In this document: piece after piece, positions 25,242 to 34,299 of the stretch | Position numbering within the stretch: the first letter of the stretch is position 1 | How the letters are laid out: every line of letters begins with the position of its first letter | NCBI GenBank assembly: GCA_040768665.1 | Contig: JAXGMN010000021.1 | Span: 124,001 to 188,000, forward strand | Source of the DNA: JABWBD01 sp040768665 | GTDB taxonomy: Bacteria > Planctomycetota > Planctomycetia > Pirellulales > Thermoguttaceae | Length of the DNA stretch: 64,000 nt | Direction of reading: 5' to 3' | Position numbers and translations under genes: made by a program | Notes under the pieces: model-generated | Database searches by the model: none | Seen by the model: only the letters and a program-made list of their open reading frames with translations | Told to the model about the DNA's origin: nothing

Positions 25242-25430
25242 CTAGCGGGTGGCTCCGGAGCAAACAACGTGGCGGCCGCCCGGAACGCGGATGCCGCTGC
25301 AAAACGTGTTGAACCGGGGCCGGGCGGAGGCGGCCTTGATCTCGGAGTGGCTCTTCCCGGTCCAATCGCCGTAATCGACTTCCAGAAGCCAAAGGTTGAC
25401 AGCGGCCAAGGGGCGGCACAGAATGAACTC
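25242..25430 (-). pseudogene. Remnant of a histidine phosphatase (phosphoglycerate mutase-like) gene
   Basis: The minus strand reads LLEVDYGDWTGKSHSEI, then FNTFCSGIRVPGGRHVV, which matches the LxExxYGxWxG...FPGGE region of the histidine phosphatase family. The catalytic RHG motif that should precede it is absent, and the frame has no proper start and ends shortly after. It is probably a fragment left by deletion; the rest of the 25098-25500 gap shows nothing recognisable. Confidence 0.45.
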
Positions 25431-25500
25431 CGCTCCCGAGGGGAGCCCATCTTGTCGCAGAGTCGTCAAATCCTACGTCCTTGCCGGGAGAAGATTTCCT

Positions 25501-26850
25501 ATGGCCACTGAAAACACCCGCGTATCCCTCGGTTCCCGCCGCGAATTTCTCAGGCAAACCACCGGGGCGCTCGCCGGCGCGGCTCTGACTAGCGCCATCG
25601 CCGCAAGGAGCTACGCGGGCGAGGACAATACCATCCCGGTCGCCCTGATCGGTTGCGGCGGGCGCGGCACCGGAGCGGCCGTGAACGCGCTGTCGACCAA
25701 GGGCCCGACCAAGCTCGTGGCCATGGCCGACGTCTTCGACAGCCGCCTGGAAGCCAGCCTCAAGAATATCTCCAAGCAGGTCGAAAAGCAGGTCGATGTC
25801 CCCCCGGAACGGCGTTTTGTCGGGATGGACGCCTACAAGAAGGCGATCGAGTGCGTGGGTGATGGGGGCGTGGTGCTTTTGGCAACGCCGCCGGCGTTCC
25901 GGCCGATCCACGTTGAATACGCGGTCGAAAAGGGCCGCCACATTTTCATGGAGAAGTCGTTTGCCGTCGATGCCCCGGGGATCCGTCGCGTGCTGGCAGC
26001 CGGAGAAAAGGCGAAGCAAAAAAACCTCAAGGTCGCCGGCGGGCTCATGTCGCGGCATTACGCTCCGTTGGAAGAAGCGGTTCGCCGGATCCACGACGGC
26101 GAGATCGGCGAGGTGATCACCTGCTGGGCCTACCGCGAGCACGGGCCGGTCGGTTTCCGGCCTAAGGACGAGGGGATGAACGAGCTGCCCCACCAGATCC
26201 GCAACTACTCCTGCTTCACATGGCTCAACGGCAGCTTTCTTCTCGACTGGCTGATTCACAACCTGGACGTCTGCTGCTGGGTGAAGGATGCGTGGCCCGT
26301 CTCGGCCCAAGGCCAAGGCGGCCGTCAGGTTCGCGACCAGGCGGACCAGTTATTCGACCACTATGCCGTCGAGTATACGTTCCCCGACGGCACTCGCCTC
26401 TTCGCCCAGGGGCGGCATATGGCCAACTGCTGGGGCTTCTTCGGCGACGTGATCCACGGGGCAACCGGCTCCGCCGTGCTCGGAGAGGGCATTCCTAAGC
26501 CTCGTCTCTGCAAGGGACATGACCACGACAGCAAAGCGAATGTCATTTGGGAACACGAAGGCCAGGCAGCCAACCAGTATCAGGTCGAGCACGATCTGTT
26601 GTTCGACGCCATTCGCCAGGACAAGCCCTACAACGAGACCGAGCGGTGCGCCTTCGCCGCCATGACCGGCATCCTTGGCCGCATGGCCGCCGAATCCGGC
26701 CAGAGGGTGACCTGGGACGAGGCGTTAGCTTCGAACGTGGAATTGGCCCCCGGCCTGGACCGGTACACGATGGAGTCGACCGCGCCGGTCGTGCCCGACG
26801 ACCAAGGCCGCTATCCGGTGGCCATGCCGGGATTTACTAAGGTATTGTAA
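25501..26850 (+). CDS. TAT-exported Gfo/Idh/MocA family oxidoreductase
   Basis: 449 residues from the ATG at 25501, preceded by GGGAGAAGA; the upstream open frame to 25396 lacks features. SRREFLRQTTGALAGAALTS is a twin-arginine signal. The Rossmann motif VALIGCGGRGTG (near residue 42) binds NAD(P), and EKSFAVDAPGIRRVL contains the usual EK(P/S) step of the family. Planctomycetes carry many exported Gfo/Idh proteins that act on sugars or inositols. The C-terminal domain has HMANCWGFFG and DHDSKANVIW. A 14-base sequence including its last codons and stop is duplicated after a small inverted-repeat element. Confidence 0.88.
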   Translation: MATENTRVSLGSRREFLRQTTGALAGAALTSAIAARSYAGEDNTIPVALIGCGGRGTGAAVNALSTKGPTKLVAMADVFDSRLEASLKNISKQVEKQVDVPPERRFVGMDAYKKAIECVGDGGVVLLATPPAFRPIHVEYAVEKGRHIFMEKSFAVDAPGIRRVLAAGEKAKQKNLKVAGGLMSRHYAPLEEAVRRIHDGEIGEVITCWAYREHGPVGFRPKDEGMNELPHQIRNYSCFTWLNGSFLLDWLIHNLDVCCWVKDAWPVSAQGQGGRQVRDQADQLFDHYAVEYTFPDGTRLFAQGRHMANCWGFFGDVIHGATGSAVLGEGIPKPRLCKGHDHDSKANVIWEHEGQAANQYQVEHDLLFDAIRQDKPYNETERCAFAAMTGILGRMAAESGQRVTWDEALASNVELAPGLDRYTMESTAPVVPDDQGRYPVAMPGFTKVL

Positions 26851-27070
26851 TCCGTTCGCAGTTTCGAAAACTTGATTTGCAGCGCTCGGTGTGGCACTGC
26901 TTGGAGTTGAATGGGTGGTCCATTGGGAACGATTTTTCTACAACTCCAAGCAGTGAGGGCAGCGCGAGTCCGGCGGGGCGCACACTGCTTGGGATGGTGG
27001 CAAGTCGGTTGGTATGGATAACCCGTTCCATCCCAAGCAGTGCCACACCGGCCACCAAGGTATTGTAATC
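26839..27070. mobile_element. MITE-like element with 14-bp flanking direct repeats
   Basis: AAGGTATTGTAATC occurs at 26839-26852 and again at 27057-27070. Between them the outermost inverted arms GGTGTGGCACTGCTTGG (26888-26904) and CCAAGCAGTGCCACACC (27033-27049) match at 17 of 17 bases. Inside are two hairpins, 26895-26955 (CACTGCTTGGAGTTG arms) and 26983-27042 (CACTGCTTGGGATGG arms). No transposase is encoded. The first direct repeat includes the stop codon of the Gfo/Idh gene. Confidence 0.65.
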
Positions 27071-27078
27071 AGACTGAT

Positions 27079-28038
27079 ATGAAAGACGTCGCGGCGACTG
27101 CGCGAAAGATCCTGGAAAGCGTCGAGAGGGTCGTCGTCGGCAAACGGCGGCAGATCATCCTTTCGCTGGTGTCGTGGCTCTGCGAGGGCCACATTCTCTT
27201 GGAAGACGTCCCGGGCGTGGCGAAGACGATGCTCGCCCGGGCCCTGGCCCTGAGCGTGGGCTGCACGTTCAAACGCGTGCAGTGCACGCCCGACCTGCTG
27301 CCGACCGACGTGACCGGCGCCTCGATCTTCAACCAGAAGACGGTCGAGTTCGAGTTCCGTCCCGGGCCGATCTTCGCGCAGATCGTCCTGGCCGACGAGA
27401 TCAACCGCGCCACGCCGCGGACCCAGTCGGCCTTGTTGGAAGCGATGGCCGAAGGGCGGGTCACGGTCGACGGCGTCACGCACGAGTTGACGCCTCCTTT
27501 CCTGGTCGTGGCCACCCAGAACCCGATCGATCATGAAGGGACCTTTCCGCTGCCCGAGGCCCAGCTCGACCGGTTTCTCATGCGGTTCAGCCTCGGGTAT
27601 CCTAGTCCGGACGACGAGCTCAAGATGCTCGAACTGCTGGAGCGGGAGCACCCGGTGAATCGCGTCCAGCCGATCGTCTCTGCGGAGGAACTCGTGGCGG
27701 CGCAGCAGGCGGTTCGCCAGGTGCACGTCGATCCCAAGATCCGCCGCTATATCGTCCAGATCGTGCAGGGCACCCGCGAGTCGGACGAACTGGCCCTGGG
27801 GGCGAGCCCGCGCGCGTCGATCGCCCTGTTTCGCACCTCGCAGGCGCTGGCCGCGATCGGCGGGCGCAACTTCGTCCAGCCCGACGACGTGAAGCGGGTG
27901 GCCGCCCCCGTGCTCACCCATCGCATGATCCTCAAACCCGAGGCCCGGCTCCGCAAAATCACGGCGGCGTCGGTCGTCGAGGAAATCGTTGAGGAGGTGC
28001 CCGTCCCGATGCTGCCGGAAGCGGCGAACTGGCGATGA
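27079..28038 (+). CDS. MoxR family AAA+ ATPase
   Basis: 319 residues from the ATG at 27079. Walker A is LEDVPGVAKTMLA (near residues 38-50), Walker B VLADEINRATPRTQSALLEAM (split across two blocks), with the sensor ATQNPIDHEGTFPLPEAQLDRF characteristic of MoxR. MoxR ATPases act as chaperones that insert or activate partner proteins, usually together with a DUF58 protein encoded next door. The DUF58 gene overlaps its stop by four bases, so the two are co-translated. Confidence 0.92.
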   Translation: MKDVAATARKILESVERVVVGKRRQIILSLVSWLCEGHILLEDVPGVAKTMLARALALSVGCTFKRVQCTPDLLPTDVTGASIFNQKTVEFEFRPGPIFAQIVLADEINRATPRTQSALLEAMAEGRVTVDGVTHELTPPFLVVATQNPIDHEGTFPLPEAQLDRFLMRFSLGYPSPDDELKMLELLEREHPVNRVQPIVSAEELVAAQQAVRQVHVDPKIRRYIVQIVQGTRESDELALGASPRASIALFRTSQALAAIGGRNFVQPDDVKRVAAPVLTHRMILKPEARLRKITAASVVEEIVEEVPVPMLPEAANWR

Positions 28039-29369
28039 GAGCTCCCGATACGAACGCAGGGAAATGGCTGTTGGGCACGCTCGTGCTTCTTGCCATCTCC
28101 TTGACCTTCAACCTGGGGCTCTTGGCCTACGCGATGTATGCGCTGTTGGGAGTGATGATCACCGGGCGACTTCTCACCCGGGCGTGGGCGGAAAACGTCT
28201 CGGCCACGCGAGAGTGCAACCGTGTTTCGGCCTACATCGGCGATACGGTTGCGGTGGTTATCGAACTGGTCAACCGCAGCCGGTTGCCGGTCGTCTGGGC
28301 CCTGGTGGAGGACAACCTCTCCCGCCACGCGCTGGCGTTTCGACCTCCCAAGCTGGAAGTGTTGGGCAGTCGGGTGCAACTGGCCAGCCTCAAGGGAAAC
28401 GGACGCAAAACGCTCTTCTACCAGCTCAAGTGCCAGGGACGCGGATTCTTCCAGATTGGCCCGCTCGTGCTGGAAACGGGAGATCTGTTCGGCCTGCACC
28501 GGCGCTACCGCCTTCTTACGGAGCCCCATTTCCTGCTGGTGTATCCGAACGTGGTGCCACTGGAAGGTTTTGACATCGCCTCGCGGCGGCCCATCGGCGA
28601 GATCCGCCTGACGCACCGGCTGTACGAAGATCCCACTCGGATCGCCGGCGCACGGCCCTATCAGCTCGGCGATCCGCTGAACCGGATCCACTGGCGGGCG
28701 ACCGCCCGAGCCTCGGCCCTGCACAGCAAGATCTACGAGCCGACGACGATCGCGGGGGCCACCATCCTGCTGGAGTTTGATCACAACGGTTTTGATCCGC
28801 AGCACGAGCCCTATCGCTCGGAGCTGGCGATAACCACCGCGGCTTCGCTGGCCAATGCCCTGTTCGAAATGGGACAGCAGGTCGGGCTGGTGACCAACGG
28901 CCGCGATGCCGCCGACCGCATTCGCCAGGAGGGCTGGGAGGTCGACTTCCGCACCCGCCGCGCCGCGCGCACCGCTGCCGCCGCCACGGAGAACGAAGAT
29001 TTCCGGTTGCGTCCGATGGTCGTGGAAACGCGACGGGGCCCGGAACAACTGATGCGGATCATGGAGACGCTGGCCCGCGTGGAACTGAGCAGCGGTCTGA
29101 GTTTCGCGCAGCTCGTGACCGACACCGCCGGCCGCCTGCCACGCGACGCCACGGTGCTGGCGATCCTGCCGTCGGCAACGCCGGAAACGGCCGTCGTGCT
29201 CGGAGGGCTGCGACGGCGGGGATTTGCAGTCACTGCGGTCGTGATTGCGTATCATGTCCATGAATACGAGCAACACGCGGGTCCGCTCGCAGGCGAAGGG
29301 ATCGAGGTGCGGCACCTGAAAGATCAGGACGACATCGCCAACGTCTGCCGGCAGCAGGTGTATCGGTAA
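28035..29369 (+). CDS. DUF58 domain membrane protein
   Basis: 444 residues; its ATG overlaps the moxR-like stop in ATGA. Two hydrophobic segments near residues 11-42 anchor the protein. The beta-rich region (VVIELVNRSRLPVVWALVEDNL) and the DUF58 core (ARPYQLGDPLNRIHWRATAR, near residue 215) follow, the latter being the family signature. A vWA-like half (TILLEFDHNG) completes it. DUF58 proteins work with MoxR ATPases in assembly or cell-envelope processes that are still poorly known. Confidence 0.88.
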   Translation: MRAPDTNAGKWLLGTLVLLAISLTFNLGLLAYAMYALLGVMITGRLLTRAWAENVSATRECNRVSAYIGDTVAVVIELVNRSRLPVVWALVEDNLSRHALAFRPPKLEVLGSRVQLASLKGNGRKTLFYQLKCQGRGFFQIGPLVLETGDLFGLHRRYRLLTEPHFLLVYPNVVPLEGFDIASRRPIGEIRLTHRLYEDPTRIAGARPYQLGDPLNRIHWRATARASALHSKIYEPTTIAGATILLEFDHNGFDPQHEPYRSELAITTAASLANALFEMGQQVGLVTNGRDAADRIRQEGWEVDFRTRRAARTAAAATENEDFRLRPMVVETRRGPEQLMRIMETLARVELSSGLSFAQLVTDTAGRLPRDATVLAILPSATPETAVVLGGLRRRGFAVTAVVIAYHVHEYEQHAGPLAGEGIEVRHLKDQDDIANVCRQQVYR

Positions 29370-29377
29370 GGATGGCC

Positions 29378-30652
29378 TCACTCCTCAAAAACCCTCGCCG
29401 GCCTTTGCCGGATCTCCTGCACCGCGCGGTCGAGACGATTGCCCAAATACTTCCGCACATCCTCTGCCGATCCTCGCAGTTGCCGATCCGTTAGCAGCTC
29501 TTCGGCTACGTTGAACAAGTGCGCACAGCCGCACTGCTCGAATACAGCCGCCAATTCCGAATCCTCCTTTATATCCGACAGCACGAATGTGCTCAATCGG
29601 TCAAGGCCCGTATACTGTTTGTCCTTTTTCGTCAAACGGAGTTTTTCCCAGAGCTTCTGTCCCTCAGGCGTGCCGTCCATCGTCAGGAAGAGAAATGTCT
29701 TGGCGAGGTACATGTCCTCAAACGCCTTGAAGACAAAGTAGCCGAGCTTTTGATCCAGGAGATGATATGCGACAAGAAACCGATCGCCCTCCCTTCGTTC
29801 GACTTTCGGTGACTGCAAGGAAAGCCAAATACATCTGTCCACCACTCCATCGTTCTGGGCTACGGTCACCCGCTCACGCAGATTTCGAAGTGCATGGCCG
29901 CCGTCGATGAACACGGGCAGAGCGTCTTTCGGTCCGGCAAGTCCCAACTCTGCCGGGGTCCACGATACCCAATCAATTCCCTCCTCGAATGAAGCACCAC
30001 AGCGATAAAGACGTTTGGGAACACCCTCGATCTGGCGCCGTTGCTCTTGCGCCCGACACCCATGCACAATTATCCTGAACATATACTTCGGATCGCCGTC
30101 CTCCTCCGAGGGGAAATCAAGGGAAGTCCAGAAGAGCTTCCCGTCAATCCGAGAGTATTTGAGCAAGCTGTATTCCATTCTGCCGACGAGCATCTCCAAG
30201 GCCCGGTCCAGATTGCCGGGGATATGGTCGTTGGTGGCGGTGTACATGCAATTCAGGAATTGATTCGCTTCTTCAATCGCGGTCGTCCCGAGGTTCTTCA
30301 AGCCCAACTGATGCCAGAGCGAAATGCCAATGCAGAGAAAATCGATTATCCTGACTGTTCTCCCTGCCGTGTGGAGCGTAATGCATTCCTCTTCGAGTAT
30401 CGTGGAAAAGTCGTTTGCAATGGCAGGAGCTTCCGGCAGTTTCTCGGTGATCTCGTCGAGCACAACCTCCGGCCTCGGGTATCGCAGTCTGGAAAAGTGC
30501 TTGCGCAATGGAAGCGGCTGTTTGCGGAACTCGTTCAGCACTCCCAGGGCGGCCATCACCGAGGCCAATTCCGCAGCCCGCTTGGCATCCCTGCGCGCCT
30601 TGCGTTTTCTTTCCGCTTCGTCCCGCTGCTGTTTTGTACGTCGCTTCGGCAT
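29378..30652 (-). CDS. Hypothetical protein with basic N-terminus
   Basis: 424 residues from the ATG at 30652. I do not recognise the family. The first 30 residues are strongly basic (MPKRRTKQQRDEAERKRKAR), as in nucleic-acid-binding or nucleolar-like tails. The rest is mixed helical and strand, with cysteines at scattered positions (for example FEQCGCAHLF) that form no obvious zinc site. The nucleotide composition is less GC-rich than the neighbouring genes, which suggests later acquisition. It converges with the DUF58 gene, leaving eight bases between stops. Confidence 0.6.
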   Translation of the reverse strand: MPKRRTKQQRDEAERKRKARRDAKRAAELASVMAALGVLNEFRKQPLPLRKHFSRLRYPRPEVVLDEITEKLPEAPAIANDFSTILEEECITLHTAGRTVRIIDFLCIGISLWHQLGLKNLGTTAIEEANQFLNCMYTATNDHIPGNLDRALEMLVGRMEYSLLKYSRIDGKLFWTSLDFPSEEDGDPKYMFRIIVHGCRAQEQRRQIEGVPKRLYRCGASFEEGIDWVSWTPAELGLAGPKDALPVFIDGGHALRNLRERVTVAQNDGVVDRCIWLSLQSPKVERREGDRFLVAYHLLDQKLGYFVFKAFEDMYLAKTFLFLTMDGTPEGQKLWEKLRLTKKDKQYTGLDRLSTFVLSDIKEDSELAAVFEQCGCAHLFNVAEELLTDRQLRGSAEDVRKYLGNRLDRAVQEIRQRPARVFEE

Positions 30653-30741
30653 TGATGGGATCTTGTCCTGGATCGGCCAACGGCAGTTCCACGCTGCCGT
30701 CATTGTACCGGCGCCGATCGCGCTGTCAAAAGAACGTCCGT

Positions 30742-31014
30742 TCACACCGGCAGAGCTTTCGACCGTTCGGTCTCGTCTTGTGGAAACGAGGGCGCCGGCA
30801 CCGCCAGCGGCTCGTGGGTGCCGGCGGCGGCCAGGCGGGCTTCGAAGAGGATCAGTACCAGCAGGCCGGCGAGGATGATGCCCGCACCGAGCAACTGCAA
30901 GAGGGTCAAACGCAATCCGAAAAACGGCCATTCGATCATGGCGACGAATAACGGCGCCGTGAGCATGAAGGTCCGAAGTTTCCAGACGGGCATGCGGTGC
31001 AAGACGGCTTGCAT
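30742..31014 (-). pseudogene. C-terminal fragment of an EamA/DMT-type transporter
   Basis: 90 residues from the ATG at 31014. TFMLTAPLFVAMIEWPFFG and LTLLQLLGAGIILAGLLVLI match the last two membrane helices of an EamA transporter, where a full protein has ten. The N-terminal eight helices are missing, since the MFS gene ends only nine bases upstream. It is probably the 3' stub of a lost gene, though expression from the MFS transcript is possible. Confidence 0.5.
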
Positions 31015-31022
31015 CAAGACTC

Positions 31023-32417
31023 CTACTCGATTCCCATCTTCTTCTGGATCTCCTCCAGCGGCACGCCTTTCGTCTCCGGCATGACGAACAGCACCCACAG
31101 CAACTGCACGACCATCATCGACGCGTAGAACGCGAAGGCATGGCCGCCGGAGCGCGCGGCGATCATCGGAAACGTCCAGGAGATCGCGGCAGCCATGAAC
31201 CAGTGGGTGAAGCTGCCCAGGGCCTGCCCGCGGGCGCGAACGCGGTTGGGAAAGATTTCGCTGATGAACACCCAGATGACGGCGCCTTGGCCGAACGCAT
31301 GCGACGCAATAAAGACGAGCAAGCTCACCAGCACCCAGACGCTTCCCACCAGGTCAAACCGGCTGCCGTACATGTAAAAGGCCGTGGCCGTGCTGGACAG
31401 ACTGAGGATATACCCGATCGATCCGGCCAGCATGAGGTTTCGGCGGCCGAAATGGTCGATGACCGACAGGGCGAGCATCGTGAAGATCAGGTTCGTTCCC
31501 CCGACGGCCACCGCCTGCAACAGCGCCGAGTCGTCCCCCGCTCCGGCCATCTTGAAGATTGCCGGAGCATAATACATTAGGGCATTGATTCCCGAGAGCT
31601 GGTTGAACACCGCGATTGCCACCGCCAGAAGGATCGGCATCCGGTATTTCTTCTGGAAGAACGGCTCCCGAAAGCTGTGGTGGGCCGGGTCGAGCGATGC
31701 TTCGATCGCTCGGATCTCTTCGGCGACGCTGCCGGCATCCGTCCCCAGTCGGCCGAGAACGCGGCTCGCCTCCTCGGCGCGGCCCTGCAGGACGAGCCAG
31801 CGGGGCGAGCGCGGAGTCAGAAAGAGCAGGAAGAAAAAAACGGCGGCGGGTACCGCCTCCACCCCGAACATCCACCGCCACTCGATTTCTCCCAGATCGA
31901 ATTGGGCGATCAGGTAATTCGAGAAGAAGGCCAGCAGGATGCCCAGCACGATGTTGAACTGGGTCACCGCTACCAGCCGCCCCCGGTACCGTGCCGGAGA
32001 AATTTCGGCAATGTACATCGGCGCCACGACCGAGGCGCCGCCGACGCCGATGCCGCCGATGAAGCGGAAGAAGAGGAAGGAATACCAGTCCCAGGGGAAG
32101 GCGCTGCCCAAGGCGGAGACGAAGTAGAGAATGCCGATCGCCATCAGCACCGTGCGGCGGCCGAACCGGTCCGCGGGCGGACCGGCAGCCATCGCGCCGA
32201 CGATCGTGCCGATCAGCGCCGCGGCCACCGTGAAGCCGAGCCAGAATTCGTCGAGGCCGAAGACCCGGACCAGCGCGTCGGTCGTGCCTGAGATCACGGC
32301 CGTATCGAAGCCGAACAAAAGGCCACCCAAGGCTGCGACGAGTGTGCAGCCGAGAATGTAGCCGTTCAGCCCGGATCGCTGCTGTCCGGCTGTCGAGTTT
32401 TCGGTTGGGCCTGGCAC
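31023..32417 (-). CDS. Sugar porter (MFS) family transporter
   Basis: 464 residues, GTG start at 32417 with AAGGAG nine bases upstream. Twelve membrane segments are predicted. Family signatures are present: GGLLFGFDTAVISG in helix 1, DRFGRRTVL after helix 2, PMYIAEISPARYRGRLV after helix 4, NQLSGINALMYYAP in helix 7, DHFGRRNLML, and PETKGVPLEEI at the C-terminus. These proteins are sugar/H+ symporters or facilitators; PETKG and QLSGIN point to a hexose or pentose. The gene is divergent from a PQQ-propeller gene. Confidence 0.92.
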   Translation of the reverse strand: MPGPTENSTAGQQRSGLNGYILGCTLVAALGGLLFGFDTAVISGTTDALVRVFGLDEFWLGFTVAAALIGTIVGAMAAGPPADRFGRRTVLMAIGILYFVSALGSAFPWDWYSFLFFRFIGGIGVGGASVVAPMYIAEISPARYRGRLVAVTQFNIVLGILLAFFSNYLIAQFDLGEIEWRWMFGVEAVPAAVFFFLLFLTPRSPRWLVLQGRAEEASRVLGRLGTDAGSVAEEIRAIEASLDPAHHSFREPFFQKKYRMPILLAVAIAVFNQLSGINALMYYAPAIFKMAGAGDDSALLQAVAVGGTNLIFTMLALSVIDHFGRRNLMLAGSIGYILSLSSTATAFYMYGSRFDLVGSVWVLVSLLVFIASHAFGQGAVIWVFISEIFPNRVRARGQALGSFTHWFMAAAISWTFPMIAARSGGHAFAFYASMMVVQLLWVLFVMPETKGVPLEEIQKKMGIE

Positions 32418-32448
32418 GTTCGGGATCTCCTTGGGACAGCGGAACGGT

Positions 32449-32473
32449 AGGTCCCGCTTGCCGAGCGGGACCT
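32449..32473. repeat. Palindromic repeat AGGTCCCGCT...AGCGGGACCT, copy 1
   Basis: Ten-base arms with a five-base loop. The same palindrome, with its loop reading the opposite way, recurs at 32630-32654 with one arm mismatch. Confidence 0.75.
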
Positions 32474-32629
32474 GGGGTTCAACGAGTGGCCTGCTTCACG
32501 GGACCGCGCCACGTTCAATTTGGGCAATCTTCGTCACCGTCAACCGTTGATTCTTGGCTATGCGATCTCGTTCATTACAGAAACATGGCAGCGTTCGATT
32601 CCTATTGCGGGAGGGAAGTTCGAAGCTTC

Positions 32630-32654
32630 AGGTCCCGCTCGGCAAGCGGAACCT
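32630..32654. repeat. Palindromic repeat AGGTCCCGCT...AGCGGAACCT, copy 2
   Basis: Same family as 32449-32473, with the loop CGGCA in place of TGCCG (its reverse complement), so the copy is inverted. Confidence 0.75.
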
Positions 32655-32929
32655 ACACCCGGGCAAAATCGGGGGCCGTAGTCTGGTTCAGGAACCGATC
32701 TGCAGAAGCTCCTTTCAGCTCGCGCGTGAACTTTGCCAGCCCGATTATAATTGCCGCGACCTCAGACTCCAAATGGGGCACGTTGCCAGGGAATCTCGCC
32801 GCACCGACGCTGCGTACGCGGTCGCAAACGGCACGGCGGAGCGTGCCTGCTGCCCTTACTTGCAAGGCGGCGGCCGGTCGGTTAGCTTGGTGGCGTGAAC
32901 GAATCCAGGCAAATCGCAGAGGCCGACCA

Positions 32930-34204
32930 ATGCATATCCGCTTCGTGGACAAATCGGCCATCGTTGCATCTCTCGCGGCCCTGCTGCTAGGCAGTTCGAT
33001 CGCCCGGTCTGCGGACTGGCCGCAGTTTCACGGGCCGCAACGGGACAACCGCTCGACGGAAACCGGGCTGCTGAAGCAATGGCCGGACGGCGGCCCCAAA
33101 CTGCTTTGGACCGCCCGGGGGCTCGGGCACGGATTTGCCAGCGTCTCCATCGCCGACGGGCGGATCTACACCAGCGGGAATCTCAGCGATCGGACCGTCG
33201 TCGCGTCGTTGGATCCGGACGGCCGGCAGATCTGGCAGGCGGAAAATGGCCCGCCGTGGACGAAATCCGTGCCCGGCACCCGGAGCACGCCGACGATCGA
33301 CGGAGATCGTGTCTACCACGAAAGCCCTCTGGGCGAGTTGGTTTGCCTGGACGCCCGGTCCGGAGAAAAGCTCTGGCGACTCAACCTGCTCGAGAGGTTT
33401 CACGCGCCGAATATCAATTGGGGATTGTCGGAATCCGTCCTGATCGACGGCGACCGGCTCATCTGCTGTCCCGGCGGGCCCGAGACGGCCGTCGTGGCCC
33501 TGGGCAAACTCACTGGCGAGACGATCTGGAAGTCGCCGTCGGCCGGAGATCCGGCGGGGTACGCGTCGCCATCGCTAGGCGAATACGGCGGTGTACGGAT
33601 GTTCTTCACACTGACCGCCCGCGCGCTCATTGGAGTCCACGCCGAAACCGGAGAGATTCTCTTCCGGTTCGAACACACGACGCCGTTCGAGGAAAACATC
33701 TTCATGCCACTGTATTACGATGGGCACGTTTTCATCAGCACGCGGACCACCGGTTCGGTTCTGCTGAAATTGCATGTCCAAGGGCAGGAAGTCTCCGTCG
33801 AACCGGTTTGGCGGAGCGAACAACTCGACAACCAACACGGCGGCGTTCTCTTGCTGGACGGATACCTTTACGGCGCGTGCCACGTCCGCAACAACGGCAA
33901 GTGGGTCTCGCTCGACTGGAAGACCGGCCGCGAAATGTACGCGGATCGGGGCATCGGCAGAGGTTCGCTGACCTGCGCCGATGGAATGCTCTACGTGCTC
34001 AACGAGCGCCGCGAGGTCGCCCTGGTAAGACCTGCTCCGGCGGCACATGAGATCGTCAGCCGGTTCGAAATACCCGAAGGCGGCGAGGGGCCGACCTGGG
34101 CCCATCCGGTCGTCTGCGGGGGCAGACTCTACATCCGGCATAGCGACCGGTTGTACGCGTACGATATCCGAGATTACCGGCCACCGGAATTGTGCGATCG
34201 GTGA
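32930..34204 (+). CDS. Exported PQQ-binding-like beta-propeller protein
   Basis: 424 residues from the ATG at 32930; the long upstream open frame (to 32342) overlaps the divergent region and has no features. A signal peptide ends near SIARSADWPQFHG, and WPQFHGPQRDN is the usual entry of planctomycetal PQQ-like propellers. Blades repeat as DGRIYTSGNLSDRTVVASL, DGDRVYHESPLGELVCLD and DGYLYGACHVRNNGKWVSLD with tryptophan docking motifs. The family is mostly non-catalytic and acts in the periplasm. Confidence 0.85.
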   Translation: MHIRFVDKSAIVASLAALLLGSSIARSADWPQFHGPQRDNRSTETGLLKQWPDGGPKLLWTARGLGHGFASVSIADGRIYTSGNLSDRTVVASLDPDGRQIWQAENGPPWTKSVPGTRSTPTIDGDRVYHESPLGELVCLDARSGEKLWRLNLLERFHAPNINWGLSESVLIDGDRLICCPGGPETAVVALGKLTGETIWKSPSAGDPAGYASPSLGEYGGVRMFFTLTARALIGVHAETGEILFRFEHTTPFEENIFMPLYYDGHVFISTRTTGSVLLKLHVQGQEVSVEPVWRSEQLDNQHGGVLLLDGYLYGACHVRNNGKWVSLDWKTGREMYADRGIGRGSLTCADGMLYVLNERREVALVRPAPAAHEIVSRFEIPEGGEGPTWAHPVVCGGRLYIRHSDRLYAYDIRDYRPPELCDR

Positions 34205-34229
34205 AAGATCGCGTTCCGGCCATACCCCC

Positions 34230-34264
34230 TTGACGACACGGGATCTTGGTACTATCATTTGATA
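34230..34264 (+). promoter_or_regulatory. vapBC promoter and overlapping operator-like palindrome
   Basis: TTGACG at 34230-34235, a 17-base spacer and TATCAT at 34253-34258. The -10 box is half of a perfect inverted repeat, TATCA-TT-TGATA (34253-34264), a likely binding site for the VapBC complex. The start codon is 42 bases further on. Confidence 0.65.
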
Positions 34265-34299
34265 GATATCATGGGCACCGTATCCGGAGGACGCAATTC

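Larger units (their letters stand above)
32418..32929. other. Divergent intergenic region with two palindromic repeats
   Basis: 512 bases between the MFS transporter and the PQQ-propeller gene. It contains two copies of a short palindrome, 32449-32473 (AGGTCCCGCT arms, perfect) and 32630-32654 (one mismatch), 181 bases apart. A TATAAT at 32746-32751 lacks a good -35 box at the right distance. No gene is supported. Confidence 0.5.
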
